NCBI RefSeq assembly: GCF_025499515.1
Contig: NZ_JAMKFA010000010.1
Coordinates: forward strand, 175,048 to 239,047
DNA: 64,000 nt
From: Flavobacterium odoriferum
GTDB taxonomy: Bacteria; Bacteroidota; Bacteroidia; Flavobacteriales; Flavobacteriaceae
Direction of reading: 5' to 3'
The notes under the pieces were generated by a model. The model had not been told where the DNA came from. It ran no database searches and worked only from the letters and a program-made list of their open reading frames with translations. Positions 44,998 through 54,384 of this stretch are shown here, one piece after another (within the stretch, counting starts at the first letter, position 1; the number at the start of each line of letters is the position of its first letter). Made by a program: the position numbers and the translations under genes.

Positions 44998-47900
44998 TTA
45001 TTCTATTTCTGGAACTTTTAGTGGTTCTGTTTTTGGAGTTTCTGCCTTTTTAGGCCTTCTCTCATTTATATACTCTAAATATTCAGGTGGAAGATCTGAA
45101 TCAGTATCTGGAGCATTATTATTCTTATTTGATGAATCTGAAGTTTGTTTTTTACGTGTAAATATTTTACGAATCATTTCTTTAAAGGTATCAAATTCCA
45201 CATTATAAGTCAAACCTAAACCTTGTGTATATCCAATTCCTTCTCCAATATAATTGATGTCATTTTCACGATTAAACACATGTGCATTTAACGTTCCATC
45301 ATCATTTAATTGCATCAAAATTTCTACATTTCCAACAATTACTGATTCGGTTACACCACCTACTGGAACTCCTACTTTTCCATTAATTGAAATTCTATCA
45401 TTGATTTGTGTACTCATAGTTACACCTACTCTTCCTGAAATTTCATTTAATCTATCTGCTTGCGAATAATCTACACCTAATTGAAGTTTACTGTCTTCAT
45501 CGGCAAATAAACTATTAATTAACGAACCAGCTCTTTCGAACAATGGTCCGTAAGCAGCATTTCCAGCCGTTTCAGCCGTTACAAATGAACCCGTTGCTAA
45601 CAGTGCAAAAGCCTGCGTTTGACGGGCATCTTTATCTTGTAATTTATAATCAATCTCACTTTTTAAAACCGAACTCACATTAGGAAAATCAATATTAAAA
45701 TCAGGTTCAGGATTGCTTAAGTTACCGTTTAACAAAATAGAAACATTTGTATCCACTTTTTTATTAAACGAAGCGCTTTCTAATAATACAGCAGGATTAG
45801 CAGTAGTTTTATAAGTTGCGACTAAATCTAAAACAGCATTCATAGGATCGCCATCCCAACGAATTGTCCCACCTTTTTCAACCTTAAACTTTTTATCAAT
45901 TAATCCGCCATACATGAAATTATATTCTCCTTCTTGAACAATAAAATCACCTGTCATTTCAAATTTTCCGAGTGTATTAATGTTCATTTGCATTGAGCCA
46001 ACACCGTTTCCTTTCATGGCATGACCTGTTGAGCGATCTAAAATAATTTCAATATTTGCATCTTGATCAATATCAAAATCAAATTCTAATTCAATTCCTT
46101 GATATTTGTTTTTTTCTACAACTTTACCTTCTTTTATTTTTTGATATTCTTCTTGTGTCATGAATTTAATGAAAGAGTTATCGCCAACATCTTCACTATC
46201 ATTGATAGGAATTTTAATTGAAGTTCCCTTTTCCGATTCGCCAGCCACTTTGATATTTAAAGCATCAACACTTCCTGTTATACTTGCTTTACCTTTCATA
46301 AAAGCAGTTCCAAAATAGTAAGCATCCTCATTATCTTCGGTATCTAAGGCTAAAATATTGTTAGAGTCTAGGTGTAAGTCTAATTGCCAATCACCAAATT
46401 TTTTATGACGAATACTTCCATCTAAAACACCTTTTGTATCATATTTTGTATCAGAAACTTCTACTTTTCTAAAACTAAATTGATGTTCTGTTACATCAAT
46501 TATTGCGTTTTTTTCAAAAGCATAATCAACATTAAGATATGGAACTCGCATTCCCGCATCGTTTAAATAAAGTCTTCCATCTATTTCTGGTTCAGATAAC
46601 GAACCTGCAATTGTTGCTCTACCAGTAGCATTTCCTCTTACATCTGAGAGTACGCTTCCTAATAGAGGTCCAAAAGGAGCCAAATCAAATTTATCAAAAC
46701 CAGCTTCTAAAGCTAAAGCTGATTGCTGCCCAACAAAATTTACATCTCCATTTAAAAAGAAGCGTTCGTTTCCATCTTGCTTTAAAGCAGATTCAACATT
46801 AAATTGATTAAATTTTTCATTTCCTTTAATTGAAAATTCTAAATCACCAAGTAAAATTTTATTAATTTGGAGACTATCAATTGTAATATCTGAAACAGGA
46901 TCATAAACATTCTTATCTTGTTTATATTTCACGTTACCATTTAATTTTCCTCCAAAAGATAAACTATCTAACGATGGTGTTACTTTTTTTAAATCAACAT
47001 CATTAAATGTAAGTTGAAAATCTTTAAAAGTAGAATCGCGCATGGTTCCAAAGAAATCCATTTTTTGATCGTTGTGTGACAAACTTATTTTTTGAAAATC
47101 AAAATTTTTAAAAAATTTATCAAACACAATTTTATTGTCATTGGTTTCATTTTCATTGATGAACCAAGTATATTCTTTAAATTTAACTTCCGATTTCTTA
47201 AAACCAACAACAGATTGCTTTTGTTCATCAATTGTGTGATATAAGTTTAAATCATAACTATCCTGACTCTGATTTCCACCTTTGAACTCAGAACGAACAA
47301 ACAAAGTATCATTAAGTGTTAAGTTAATCAAATTAAAATCGGCAATTTTATAATTTTTATTTTTTATGGTATCAACAGAAATATAGGTATTGTATAACGG
47401 ATTTTTATTGTCGATATCAATCTTAATGTTTTGAATTTGATTTTCGAAAGCAATAATATTTGGCGAAGTAAAATCTAATTCAAATTTTCCTTCATCTGCA
47501 TTAATTTTTCCTTTAAAACGGGTGTTTTCAGAAATTTTAACTTCCGGAATAAACACTTCTACGATTTTATCATAAATTGTAAAATCAAAATTTAAAAATT
47601 GTCCTTTTCCTAATTTGTTTGGAGAATAATTGGCATATAAACTACCTAGAGCATTTTCAACAATTTTACGAACTTCCTTGACTTTATATTTTCCAACTAC
47701 TTCTCCACTAATAATATCAGGTGAATTTATTGCAATAGTTCTAACATTATTTTCATCAAAAGTTGAATTTATTTCGAAATCATCAAAGAAATAAAAATCT
47801 TTACTGTTTTGATATGATACATCATGTATTTCAAGTTTTCCAGCTAAATCATCAATCGAATTTCCTTTAGCTTTAAAATTGATATTTCCTTTAAAAATAG

Positions 47901-49446
47901 CTAACGAGTCTTTTCTGTAAAAATTTAAAACATACAAATCAGCATAATCAATTTGGGCTTTAAAATCATAGTTACTGGCTTTGTTACTCAAATCTATTAC
48001 GCCATCAAAATCCATTTTTAAATTTGGATCATTACTATTAAAGTACCCTTTGTAATAAGGCATTTTCATACTTCCATCAACTGTAACATTTTGGTAGTTA
48101 TAACCATTATAATAGAACTTTTTAATGGTTCCTTCAATAGAAGTATTTAGCAATTTTTGAGTAAAGCCTTTTCCGTCAACATTTAAATCAAGAGTGGTTT
48201 TGCCTAAATCTTTTTCAGAAAGTAATGTTCCTAAATCAAAATTATCTAACTTGATATTTCCTTGATACGATGCATTATCAATATTGTCAATGTTTTGAAT
48301 AGCCAAATCGCCGTCTACAATTCCAAGTTTTGATAATAAATATACATTTGCATTGATGTATTTTTGAGTCAACTCAACATCTCCATTTAAGTCAACACGT
48401 CCAAGTTTTGCCAATACTGATGGCAAATTTTTACCTAAAACCCTTGGCATTATTATTTTTAAAGCTTCATAATCAGAAGTAATTCGATCAAAACTACCTT
48501 TCATGTAGAACTCTTGATTTCCTTTTCCAAAAAGATTTTGAAAATTAGCTGTTCCTATAATTTCTGATTGATTTTTATCGGTCAATTTTAAATTATGGGT
48601 TGTAAAATTATTCAGTGTTCCAACTAAATGTGTATCTACATAGAAAATATTATTTTTACCAAATTCGTTATAAAAAAAGTTTAAATCATTTGAAGCGATT
48701 GAAGCTTTATCAAACTCAACATCAAAAACAACTTTATTATTAAAGTCTGAAAAATCTTTTCGATCATATTTTAGCTCTACTCTACCCTTCATTTCAGAAT
48801 TTGGCGTATTCATTGCCAATTGTTCTAGTAAAATATTCTTTTTGGTATATGTAAAATCGGCAGTTAATTTTTTTACTTCTAATCCTCTATGATCTTTAAA
48901 AGTTAATTCATCTATAAAAGTGGTAACGTTTGCTCCTTTTATAAAAAAGCCTTCAATTTTAGCGTTAAGACTTGTGAAATCTAATACTTTTGGCGATTTC
49001 AAGTTTTCATCAATATACCTAAAACGACTATTAAAAACGGTCATTTTATTCGCTTTCATTCTAAATTTTCCTGAAGAAGGCGACCCATCATCAAAAGCCT
49101 CAATAAATTTATCTAAATTGGTATAATCTTCATTTTTATAATTTACAATTCGTGCATCTAAACCATGCATTACAACATCTTTCAAATAAGGATGTCCAGG
49201 ATCATAAATTTTCTTAAAGCTTAAAATAGAAGTATTTAATTTTTTTATGTAGAACAAAGTATCTTTGTGATGATCCAAAACTAAAACCTCACCAAGCTTC
49301 ACACTTCCAAAAGGTGTTATTGCAACTGTTCCAATCGAAAGATTTGTACCAAAAGATTTGTTGATTTCATCAGTGGCATATTTTCCTAAATAAGTTTGAA
49401 CCGAAGGCAACGACAAAAGCACACTCAATAAGAGCAGTAGTAACAA
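44998..49446 (-). CDS. tamB: Translocation and assembly module TamB
   Basis: 1482 residues from the TTG at 49446. A hydrophobic N-terminus (MLLLLLLSVLL) is followed by a very long beta-rich AsmA/TamB-type repeat region and a C-terminal DUF490/TamB domain (about 1050-1440: LDLVATYKTTANPAVLLES, VGNVEILMQLNDDG). TamB bridges the periplasm and supports outer membrane protein assembly or phospholipid transport. The true N-terminus is uncertain: the frame stays open upstream through a basic stretch (ERIKKFKKILFRSLIG) without a standard start, and an out-of-frame ATG at 49529 would join it if one base were restored. Divergent from tsaD. Confidence 0.88.
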   Translation of the reverse strand: MLLLLLLSVLLSLPSVQTYLGKYATDEINKSFGTNLSIGTVAITPFGSVKLGEVLVLDHHKDTLFYIKKLNTSILSFKKIYDPGHPYLKDVVMHGLDARIVNYKNEDYTNLDKFIEAFDDGSPSSGKFRMKANKMTVFNSRFRYIDENLKSPKVLDFTSLNAKIEGFFIKGANVTTFIDELTFKDHRGLEVKKLTADFTYTKKNILLEQLAMNTPNSEMKGRVELKYDRKDFSDFNNKVVFDVEFDKASIASNDLNFFYNEFGKNNIFYVDTHLVGTLNNFTTHNLKLTDKNQSEIIGTANFQNLFGKGNQEFYMKGSFDRITSDYEALKIIMPRVLGKNLPSVLAKLGRVDLNGDVELTQKYINANVYLLSKLGIVDGDLAIQNIDNIDNASYQGNIKLDNFDLGTLLSEKDLGKTTLDLNVDGKGFTQKLLNTSIEGTIKKFYYNGYNYQNVTVDGSMKMPYYKGYFNSNDPNLKMDFDGVIDLSNKASNYDFKAQIDYADLYVLNFYRKDSLAIFKGNINFKAKGNSIDDLAGKLEIHDVSYQNSKDFYFFDDFEINSTFDENNVRTIAINSPDIISGEVVGKYKVKEVRKIVENALGSLYANYSPNKLGKGQFLNFDFTIYDKIVEVFIPEVKISENTRFKGKINADEGKFELDFTSPNIIAFENQIQNIKIDIDNKNPLYNTYISVDTIKNKNYKIADFNLINLTLNDTLFVRSEFKGGNQSQDSYDLNLYHTIDEQKQSVVGFKKSEVKFKEYTWFINENETNDNKIVFDKFFKNFDFQKISLSHNDQKMDFFGTMRDSTFKDFQLTFNDVDLKKVTPSLDSLSFGGKLNGNVKYKQDKNVYDPVSDITIDSLQINKILLGDLEFSIKGNEKFNQFNVESALKQDGNERFFLNGDVNFVGQQSALALEAGFDKFDLAPFGPLLGSVLSDVRGNATGRATIAGSLSEPEIDGRLYLNDAGMRVPYLNVDYAFEKNAIIDVTEHQFSFRKVEVSDTKYDTKGVLDGSIRHKKFGDWQLDLHLDSNNILALDTEDNEDAYYFGTAFMKGKASITGSVDALNIKVAGESEKGTSIKIPINDSEDVGDNSFIKFMTQEEYQKIKEGKVVEKNKYQGIELEFDFDIDQDANIEIILDRSTGHAMKGNGVGSMQMNINTLGKFEMTGDFIVQEGEYNFMYGGLIDKKFKVEKGGTIRWDGDPMNAVLDLVATYKTTANPAVLLESASFNKKVDTNVSILLNGNLSNPEPDFNIDFPNVSSVLKSEIDYKLQDKDARQTQAFALLATGSFVTAETAGNAAYGPLFERAGSLINSLFADEDSKLQLGVDYSQADRLNEISGRVGVTMSTQINDRISINGKVGVPVGGVTESVIVGNVEILMQLNDDGTLNAHVFNRENDINYIGEGIGYTQGLGLTYNVEFDTFKEMIRKIFTRKKQTSDSSNKNNNAPDTDSDLPPEYLEYINERRPKKAETPKTEPLKVPEIE

Positions 49447-49544
49447 AATTCCAATTAAGGAACGAAATAGTATTTTTTTAAATTTTTTGATACGTTCTTT
49501 TGTTTTAAATTTGCCTAAATTTAATTCATTTGGGTTTAACCCAA

Positions 49545-49552
49545 CAAAAATA
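49545..49552 (-). promoter_or_regulatory. -7 box of the tamB promoter
   Basis: TATTTTTG on the minus strand, 15 bp before the ATG at 49529 and about 100 bp before the TTG at 49446. The spacing favours a start at 49529. Confidence 0.55.
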
Positions 49553-49605
49553 AGGATTTTTGTAAGATATTTTACTATATCTTTAATTCAAATTTCGTGC
49601 CTAAA

Positions 49606-50628
49606 ATGTTAGACAAAAAAATATATACTTTAGCTATTGAAAGTTCGTGTGATGACACGTCTGCAGCCATACTTTGTAACGATGTTGTACTATCAAATAT
49701 TGTAGCCCGACAAGCTATTCATGAAGAATATGGTGGTGTTGTTCCTGAATTAGCTTCAAGAGCACATCAACAAAATATTGTTCCTGTAGTAGATGTTGCC
49801 ATTAAAAAAGCAGGAATTACAAAAGAAGATTTAGATTGCATCGCTTTTACACAAGGCCCTGGATTAATGGGTTCGTTACTAGTTGGAGGTTCGTTTGCAA
49901 AGTCAATGAGTATGGCTTTAGGCATTCCATTGATTGCTATTAATCATATGAAAGCCCATATTTTAGCACATTTTATTTCAGAAGAAGGTTACGAAAAACC
50001 AACATTTCCGTTTATTGCATTGACTATTTCTGGCGGTCACACGCAAATTGTAAAAGTGAAAAGTTTTTTCGAAATGGAAATTATAGGAGAAACAACTGAT
50101 GATGCCGTTGGTGAAGCATTTGATAAAAGTGCAAAAATTTTAGGACTTCCCTATCCTGGCGGACCTTTAGTTGATAAATTTGCACAAGAAGGCAATCCAA
50201 AAGCGTTTCCATTTACCAAACCAAAAGTTCCGGATTTGAATTTTAGTTTTAGTGGTTTAAAAACCCAAATTTTGTATTTTATTCAGAAAAATGTTGCGAT
50301 AAATCCAAATTTTGTAGAAGAAAACAAAGCAGATATTTGTGCTTCTATTCAATATACAATTATTGAAATTTTAATGGATAAGTTAAAATTAGCGGTTGCT
50401 GAAACGGGAATAAATCAGATTGCAATTGGTGGTGGCGTTTCGGCAAATTCAGGAATTAGATCTACCTTAAAAGAAGCTGAAAAAAAATACGGTTGGAAAA
50501 CGTATATTCCTAAATTCGAATACACAACAGATAACGCTGCAATGATTGGAATTGTAGGCTATTATAATTTTCTAGAGAAAAACTTTAGCGATGCTGATGT
50601 GGTTTCTAAAGCACGAATTGAATTTTAA
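49606..50628 (+). CDS. tsaD: tRNA N6-threonylcarbamoyladenosine transferase TsaD
   Basis: 340 residues from the ATG at 49606; an in-frame GTG three codons upstream is possible. TLAIESSCDDTSAA, the metal-binding INHMKAHILAHF, GGHTQIV, FDKSAKILGLPYPGG and GGGVSANSGIR define the Kae1/TsaD family. With TsaB, TsaE and TsaC it makes t6A37 in ANN-decoding tRNAs. tsaE lies about 12 kb away at 61613. A near-consensus -7 box (TATCTTTA, 49578-49585) lies 20 bp upstream. Confidence 0.96.
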   Translation: MLDKKIYTLAIESSCDDTSAAILCNDVVLSNIVARQAIHEEYGGVVPELASRAHQQNIVPVVDVAIKKAGITKEDLDCIAFTQGPGLMGSLLVGGSFAKSMSMALGIPLIAINHMKAHILAHFISEEGYEKPTFPFIALTISGGHTQIVKVKSFFEMEIIGETTDDAVGEAFDKSAKILGLPYPGGPLVDKFAQEGNPKAFPFTKPKVPDLNFSFSGLKTQILYFIQKNVAINPNFVEENKADICASIQYTIIEILMDKLKLAVAETGINQIAIGGGVSANSGIRSTLKEAEKKYGWKTYIPKFEYTTDNAAMIGIVGYYNFLEKNFSDADVVSKARIEF

Positions 50629-50632
50629 AACT

Positions 50633-51337
50633 ATGCAACTATTCTATAATTCTGAAATAAAAAATGGTGATTCAACCTTCTTTTTTGATAAAGAAGAGAG
50701 TAAACATATAGTTAAAGTATTACGTAAAAAAGAAAGTGATAAAATATTTATTACAAACGGATTAGGTTACTTATTTGAATCAGAAATAATTCTTGCTTCG
50801 GAAAAAAAATGTGAAGTAAAAATCATAAAAGAAACCTTTCAACAACCCGATACTTTTTACACACACATTGCCGTTGCTCCAACCAAAATGAACGACCGAT
50901 TAGAGTGGTTTTTAGAAAAAGCTACCGAAATTGGTATTCACGAAATCACACCAATTATTTGCGATCATTCGGAACGAAAAATATATAAAATTGATCGAGC
51001 CGAAAAAATCATTCAAGCCGCAATGAAGCAATCGTTGCATTATTATTTACCAAAAATAAACGAGCCTATTTCGCTTTCTCATTTTGTAAAATCGAATATC
51101 GACGGACAAAAATTTATTGCACATTGCGAAGAAACCGACAAAAAATCGTTTCAAAAAGAAATTGCTAAAAATGAAAAAGTGACTATTTTAATTGGTCCAG
51201 AAGGTGATTTTTCTACAAAAGAAATTAATTTAGCTATTGCTAATCAATTTATTCCTGTAACTTTGGGAAACACAAGATTACGAACAGAAACCGCAGCATT
51301 AGTTGCTTGCCATACAATTGCATTACTGAATGAATAA
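50633..51337 (+). CDS. rsmE: 16S rRNA (uracil-1498-N3)-methyltransferase
   Basis: 234 residues from the ATG at 50633 (MQLFYNSEIKNGD), 4 bp after the tsaD stop; an earlier in-frame start lies inside tsaD and is rejected. The PUA-like N-terminal domain (ESKHIVKVLRKK) and the SPOUT domain with the knot motifs TILIGPEGDFSTKEI and VTLGNTRLRTETAAL are present. It methylates U1498 in helix 44 of 16S rRNA. Its stop overlaps the next start. Confidence 0.94.
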   Translation: MQLFYNSEIKNGDSTFFFDKEESKHIVKVLRKKESDKIFITNGLGYLFESEIILASEKKCEVKIIKETFQQPDTFYTHIAVAPTKMNDRLEWFLEKATEIGIHEITPIICDHSERKIYKIDRAEKIIQAAMKQSLHYYLPKINEPISLSHFVKSNIDGQKFIAHCEETDKKSFQKEIAKNEKVTILIGPEGDFSTKEINLAIANQFIPVTLGNTRLRTETAALVACHTIALLNE

Positions 51338-51968
51338 ACTATTAGTTGGATTTATATTGCTATTGAATTTGGGCTTTGCCCAAGAAGTTGCTGTTGCCAA
51401 ATATTCTGGTGGTGGTGATTGGTATGCAAATCCGACATCTTTACCTAATTTGGTTAAATTTTGCAATCAAAATATAAATACCACAATTAATACAAAAGTA
51501 GCTACAGTTGAAGTAGGAAGTGCCGAAATTTTCACTTACCCATTTGTTCATATGACTGGGCACGGAAATGTGGTCTTTAGTGCAAATGACGTCATAAATC
51601 TTAGAAATTATCTTACTTCTGGAGGATTTTTACACATAGATGATAATTATGGAATGGACGAATTTATTAGAAAAGAAATCAAAAAAATATTTCCAGATAA
51701 TCCGTTGACTGAAATTCCTTCAAATCATCAAATTTTTCAAGAACCTTATTCATTTCCTAGTGGATTACCTAAAATTCATGAGCACGACAACAAGAAACCA
51801 CAAGCCTTTGGGGTGTTTATTGAAGGTAGAATTGTACTGCTTTATACTTATGAAACAGACTTAGGTGACGGTTGGGAAGACACAGAAGTACATAATAATC
51901 CTCAATCAACAAGAGAAAAAGCACTTAAAATGGGTGCAAATATCATCAACTACGTTTTTAAAAATTAG
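51330..51968 (+). CDS. DUF4159 domain-containing secreted protein
   Basis: 212 residues with a signal peptide (LLVGFILLLNLGFAQ). DUF4159 features are visible: AKYSGGGDWYANPTSLPNL, YPFVHMTGHGNVVFS, GGFLHIDDNYGMDEFIRKEI and YTYETDLGDGWEDTEVHNNP. The fold resembles a class I glutamine amidotransferase-like sandwich (GATase1-like) but without a clear nucleophile. It overlaps rsmE by 8 bp, so it is in the tsaD-rsmE operon. Function unknown; periplasmic. Confidence 0.88.
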   Translation: MNKLLVGFILLLNLGFAQEVAVAKYSGGGDWYANPTSLPNLVKFCNQNINTTINTKVATVEVGSAEIFTYPFVHMTGHGNVVFSANDVINLRNYLTSGGFLHIDDNYGMDEFIRKEIKKIFPDNPLTEIPSNHQIFQEPYSFPSGLPKIHEHDNKKPQAFGVFIEGRIVLLYTYETDLGDGWEDTEVHNNPQSTREKALKMGANIINYVFKN

Positions 51969-52071
51969 ATTTTTCACGCTAAGAATTCTCTAATTAATTA
52001 TTTATTTTTTTATTAATTTCTATTTTATTTTTAAAAATATCAATAAACACTGGGAAAAAAATATTAAAATG

Positions 52072-52086
52072 TACAGAAAATCTGTA
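52072..52086. promoter_or_regulatory. Dyad TACAGA-AAA-TCTGTA upstream of the M43 protease
   Basis: A perfect 6-3-6 palindrome, 23 bp upstream of the -7 box at 52110. A second related dyad (TTACAG ... CTGTAA, 52158-52182) lies in the leader. Possible regulator-binding sites. The 281-bp gap 51969-52249 has no other gene. Confidence 0.35.
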
Positions 52087-52109
52087 GCAATAGTTCTACA
52101 AAAGTTATT

Positions 52110-52117
52110 TAGTTTTG
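52110..52117 (+). promoter_or_regulatory. -7 box upstream of the M43 protease gene
   Basis: TAGTTTTG, an exact TAnnTTTG match. It would give a leader of about 125 nt before the ATG at 52250. Confidence 0.45.
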
Positions 52118-52249
52118 AAATGAACATTTAGCAGATTTAATATTGATGAATTCCTTTTTACAGAAACTTTGATTTACTGTAAGAAAATAAAAATTAATAC
52201 CGCTGGTAATTTGTTCAAACAACCAAAACTAACTTAATTTTTATTTTTT

Positions 52250-53212
52250 ATGAAAAAAATCATTTTATCAGCATTTGCTTTATTGTTTTTATTTTCATGT
52301 AGTAACGATGAAACTTCAACACCTACTGAAGAAAAATCTCAATTAACTCACGATCATCACAGAGGTTGTGCTTCACATGAAGTTTTAGAAGAGCAACTTA
52401 GACAAGATCCTTCCTTAGCACAACGCATGCAGCAAATTGAAAAATTTACTACTGAAGCAATAAGAACAGGCAAATTGGTGAACGGAAAAATTCAAATTCC
52501 GGTGGTAGTAAATGTTTTATACAAAACAACTGCTGAAAATATTTCTCTAGCACAAATACAATCACAAATAGACGTTTTAAACAAAGACTTCAATGCAACT
52601 AATTCCGATTTTAATCAAGTTCCTGCGACATTTTCTGCTGTAAAAGCAAATGTTGGAATCTCTTTTGTACTAGATGCTGTTTACAGAAAATCTACTACAA
52701 AATCATCATGGGGAACAAACGATGCGATGAAAAAAACTTCGACAGGAGGAATTGCACCAACATCGCCAACTACTAAATTAAACCTTTGGGTTTGTACAAT
52801 TGGTGGTGGAATTTTAGGTTATGCTCAATTTCCAGGCGGTTCATCTGCAACTGATGGAGTTGTAATCGATTCTAAATATCTAGGAACAACAGGTAGAGCT
52901 ACTGCACCTTTTAACAAAGGAAGAACTGCTACTCACGAAGTTGGTCACTGGATGAACTTAAGACATATATGGGGAGATGCTACTTGCGGAAGCGATTTAG
53001 TATCAGATACACCTACTCACAATACTGCAAATTATGGTATTCCTGCATTTCCACATTATTCAACATGTTCTGGAACACCAATCGAAATGACAATGAATTA
53101 CATGGATTACACAGATGATGCAGGTATGTACATGTTTTCAAATGGTCAAAAAAATAGAATGTTATCCATTTTTGCTTCTGGTGGTGCAAGATTTTCTTTT
53201 GCACAGCCTTAA
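52250..53212 (+). CDS. M43 family zinc metalloprotease, lipoprotein
   Basis: 320 residues. A lipobox (FALLFLFSC, Cys17) predicts an outer-membrane or surface lipoprotein. The extended zinc motif HEVGHWMNLRH at 229-239 (HExxHxxGxxH type) and the Met-turn MNYMDYTDD place it with pappalysin/cytophagalysin-type M43 proteases. Cys residues C245, and those near YSTCSG, may form the typical disulfide. There is no T9SS tail. It is monocistronic with a long untranslated leader containing two dyads and ends at a hairpin. Confidence 0.93.
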   Translation: MKKIILSAFALLFLFSCSNDETSTPTEEKSQLTHDHHRGCASHEVLEEQLRQDPSLAQRMQQIEKFTTEAIRTGKLVNGKIQIPVVVNVLYKTTAENISLAQIQSQIDVLNKDFNATNSDFNQVPATFSAVKANVGISFVLDAVYRKSTTKSSWGTNDAMKKTSTGGIAPTSPTTKLNLWVCTIGGGILGYAQFPGGSSATDGVVIDSKYLGTTGRATAPFNKGRTATHEVGHWMNLRHIWGDATCGSDLVSDTPTHNTANYGIPAFPHYSTCSGTPIEMTMNYMDYTDDAGMYMFSNGQKNRMLSIFASGGARFSFAQP

Positions 53213-53236
53213 TTTTAATTAATTGTTTATTTGAAG

Positions 53237-53268
53237 AAACTCGCTATTTATTGGCGAGTTTTTTTTAT
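53237..53268 (+). terminator. Terminator after the M43 protease
   Basis: AAACTCGC (53237-53244) pairs with GCGAGTTT (53254-53261) and is followed by a T-run. Confidence 0.85.
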
Positions 53269-53287
53269 TTTAGCCAAAACAAAAATA

Positions 53288-54382
53288 ATGACTTCAAAAG
53301 ATATATCTCTCGGAATAGTAAAGGCAGTTGCCATATTAGTTGCAAGTTGCTTAGCATTATTTTTTCTATACCAAATAGCAACGGTAATTGTTTATTGCAT
53401 TATTGCAATAGTGATTTCTTTACTATTAAACCCTCTAGTAACTTTTTTAAAAACAAAACTCAAATTCAAAAACACAATAGCGGTTATTACCTCTTTGCTG
53501 TTAGCTTTTCTCGTAATTTCCGGGTTTGTATTACTTTTTGTGCCGCTGTTATTGGCTCAAGGCGAAAACTTATCGCTTTTAGATATTAGTTCTTTGGAAA
53601 AAAATTATCATTTGTTATTGGAAAATGTCACTGTTTTTTTAGATTCATATAATATCAATACCAAACAACTTATTCAAAGTAGTAAATTATCTTCATTTGC
53701 AACTTTTGAGTTTATTCCAAACTTTTTAAATAGCTTTTTAAGCACGTTAGGAAATTTTAGTATGGGATTTGCTTCAGTGCTTTTTATTACATTCTTTCTT
53801 TTAAAAGAAAAAGATGTTTTATATCTAAAATTTAAAAGATTATTACCCGAAAGTCAAAAGGAAAAAGTATTAAATTCTATGCAAGATATCAATCGTTTAT
53901 TATCGCGCTATTTCCTTGGTTTACTACTACAATTGACTATTATCATGCTTTTATACTTAATTGTATTTATCATTTTTGGTGTAGAAAATGCTATTATAAT
54001 TGCCTTATTGTGCGCTATTTTTAACATTGTACCTTATGTTGGTCCACTAATTGCATCTGTAGTTGCCGGTTTATTAATTATGACTAGCGGAATTGGCTCT
54101 GGTGCTGATTTTGCCAGCGAAACACTTCCAACAGCAATTTATGTGTTAATCGGAATGTCTTTAGTACAAGTAATTGACAACAATTTTAGTTCGCCACTTA
54201 TTTTTTCTAAAAGCACGAATTCACATCCTTTAGAAATTTTCTTAGTAATTTTAATTGCTGGTATTTTATTCGGAATCACTGGAATGATTATAGCTGTGCC
54301 ATTTTATACTTCATTAAAAGTCATTGGAAAAGAATTTTTACCAGACAACAAAATCATTAAAGCACTTACAAAAAATTTGTAG
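53288..54382 (+). CDS. AI-2E family transporter (PerM-like)
   Basis: 364 residues from the ATG at 53288 (MTSKDISLGIVKAV). The open frame begins at 53231 but that stretch is the terminator of the previous gene. About eight membrane helices, a central soluble region (KNYHLLLENVTVFLDSYN) and the conserved block NIVPYVGPLIASVVAGLL characterise the family. Members export autoinducer-2-like molecules, Na+/H+ or other solutes; the true substrate cannot be inferred. The next gene starts 2 bp later. Confidence 0.9.
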   Translation: MTSKDISLGIVKAVAILVASCLALFFLYQIATVIVYCIIAIVISLLLNPLVTFLKTKLKFKNTIAVITSLLLAFLVISGFVLLFVPLLLAQGENLSLLDISSLEKNYHLLLENVTVFLDSYNINTKQLIQSSKLSSFATFEFIPNFLNSFLSTLGNFSMGFASVLFITFFLLKEKDVLYLKFKRLLPESQKEKVLNSMQDINRLLSRYFLGLLLQLTIIMLLYLIVFIIFGVENAIIIALLCAIFNIVPYVGPLIASVVAGLLIMTSGIGSGADFASETLPTAIYVLIGMSLVQVIDNNFSSPLIFSKSTNSHPLEIFLVILIAGILFGITGMIIAVPFYTSLKVIGKEFLPDNKIIKALTKNL

Positions 54383-54384
54383 TT

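Noticed and set aside
53231..53287. Extended start of the AI-2E transporter
   Set aside because: This stretch is the hairpin terminator of the previous gene. The ATG at 53288 gives a normal N-terminus.
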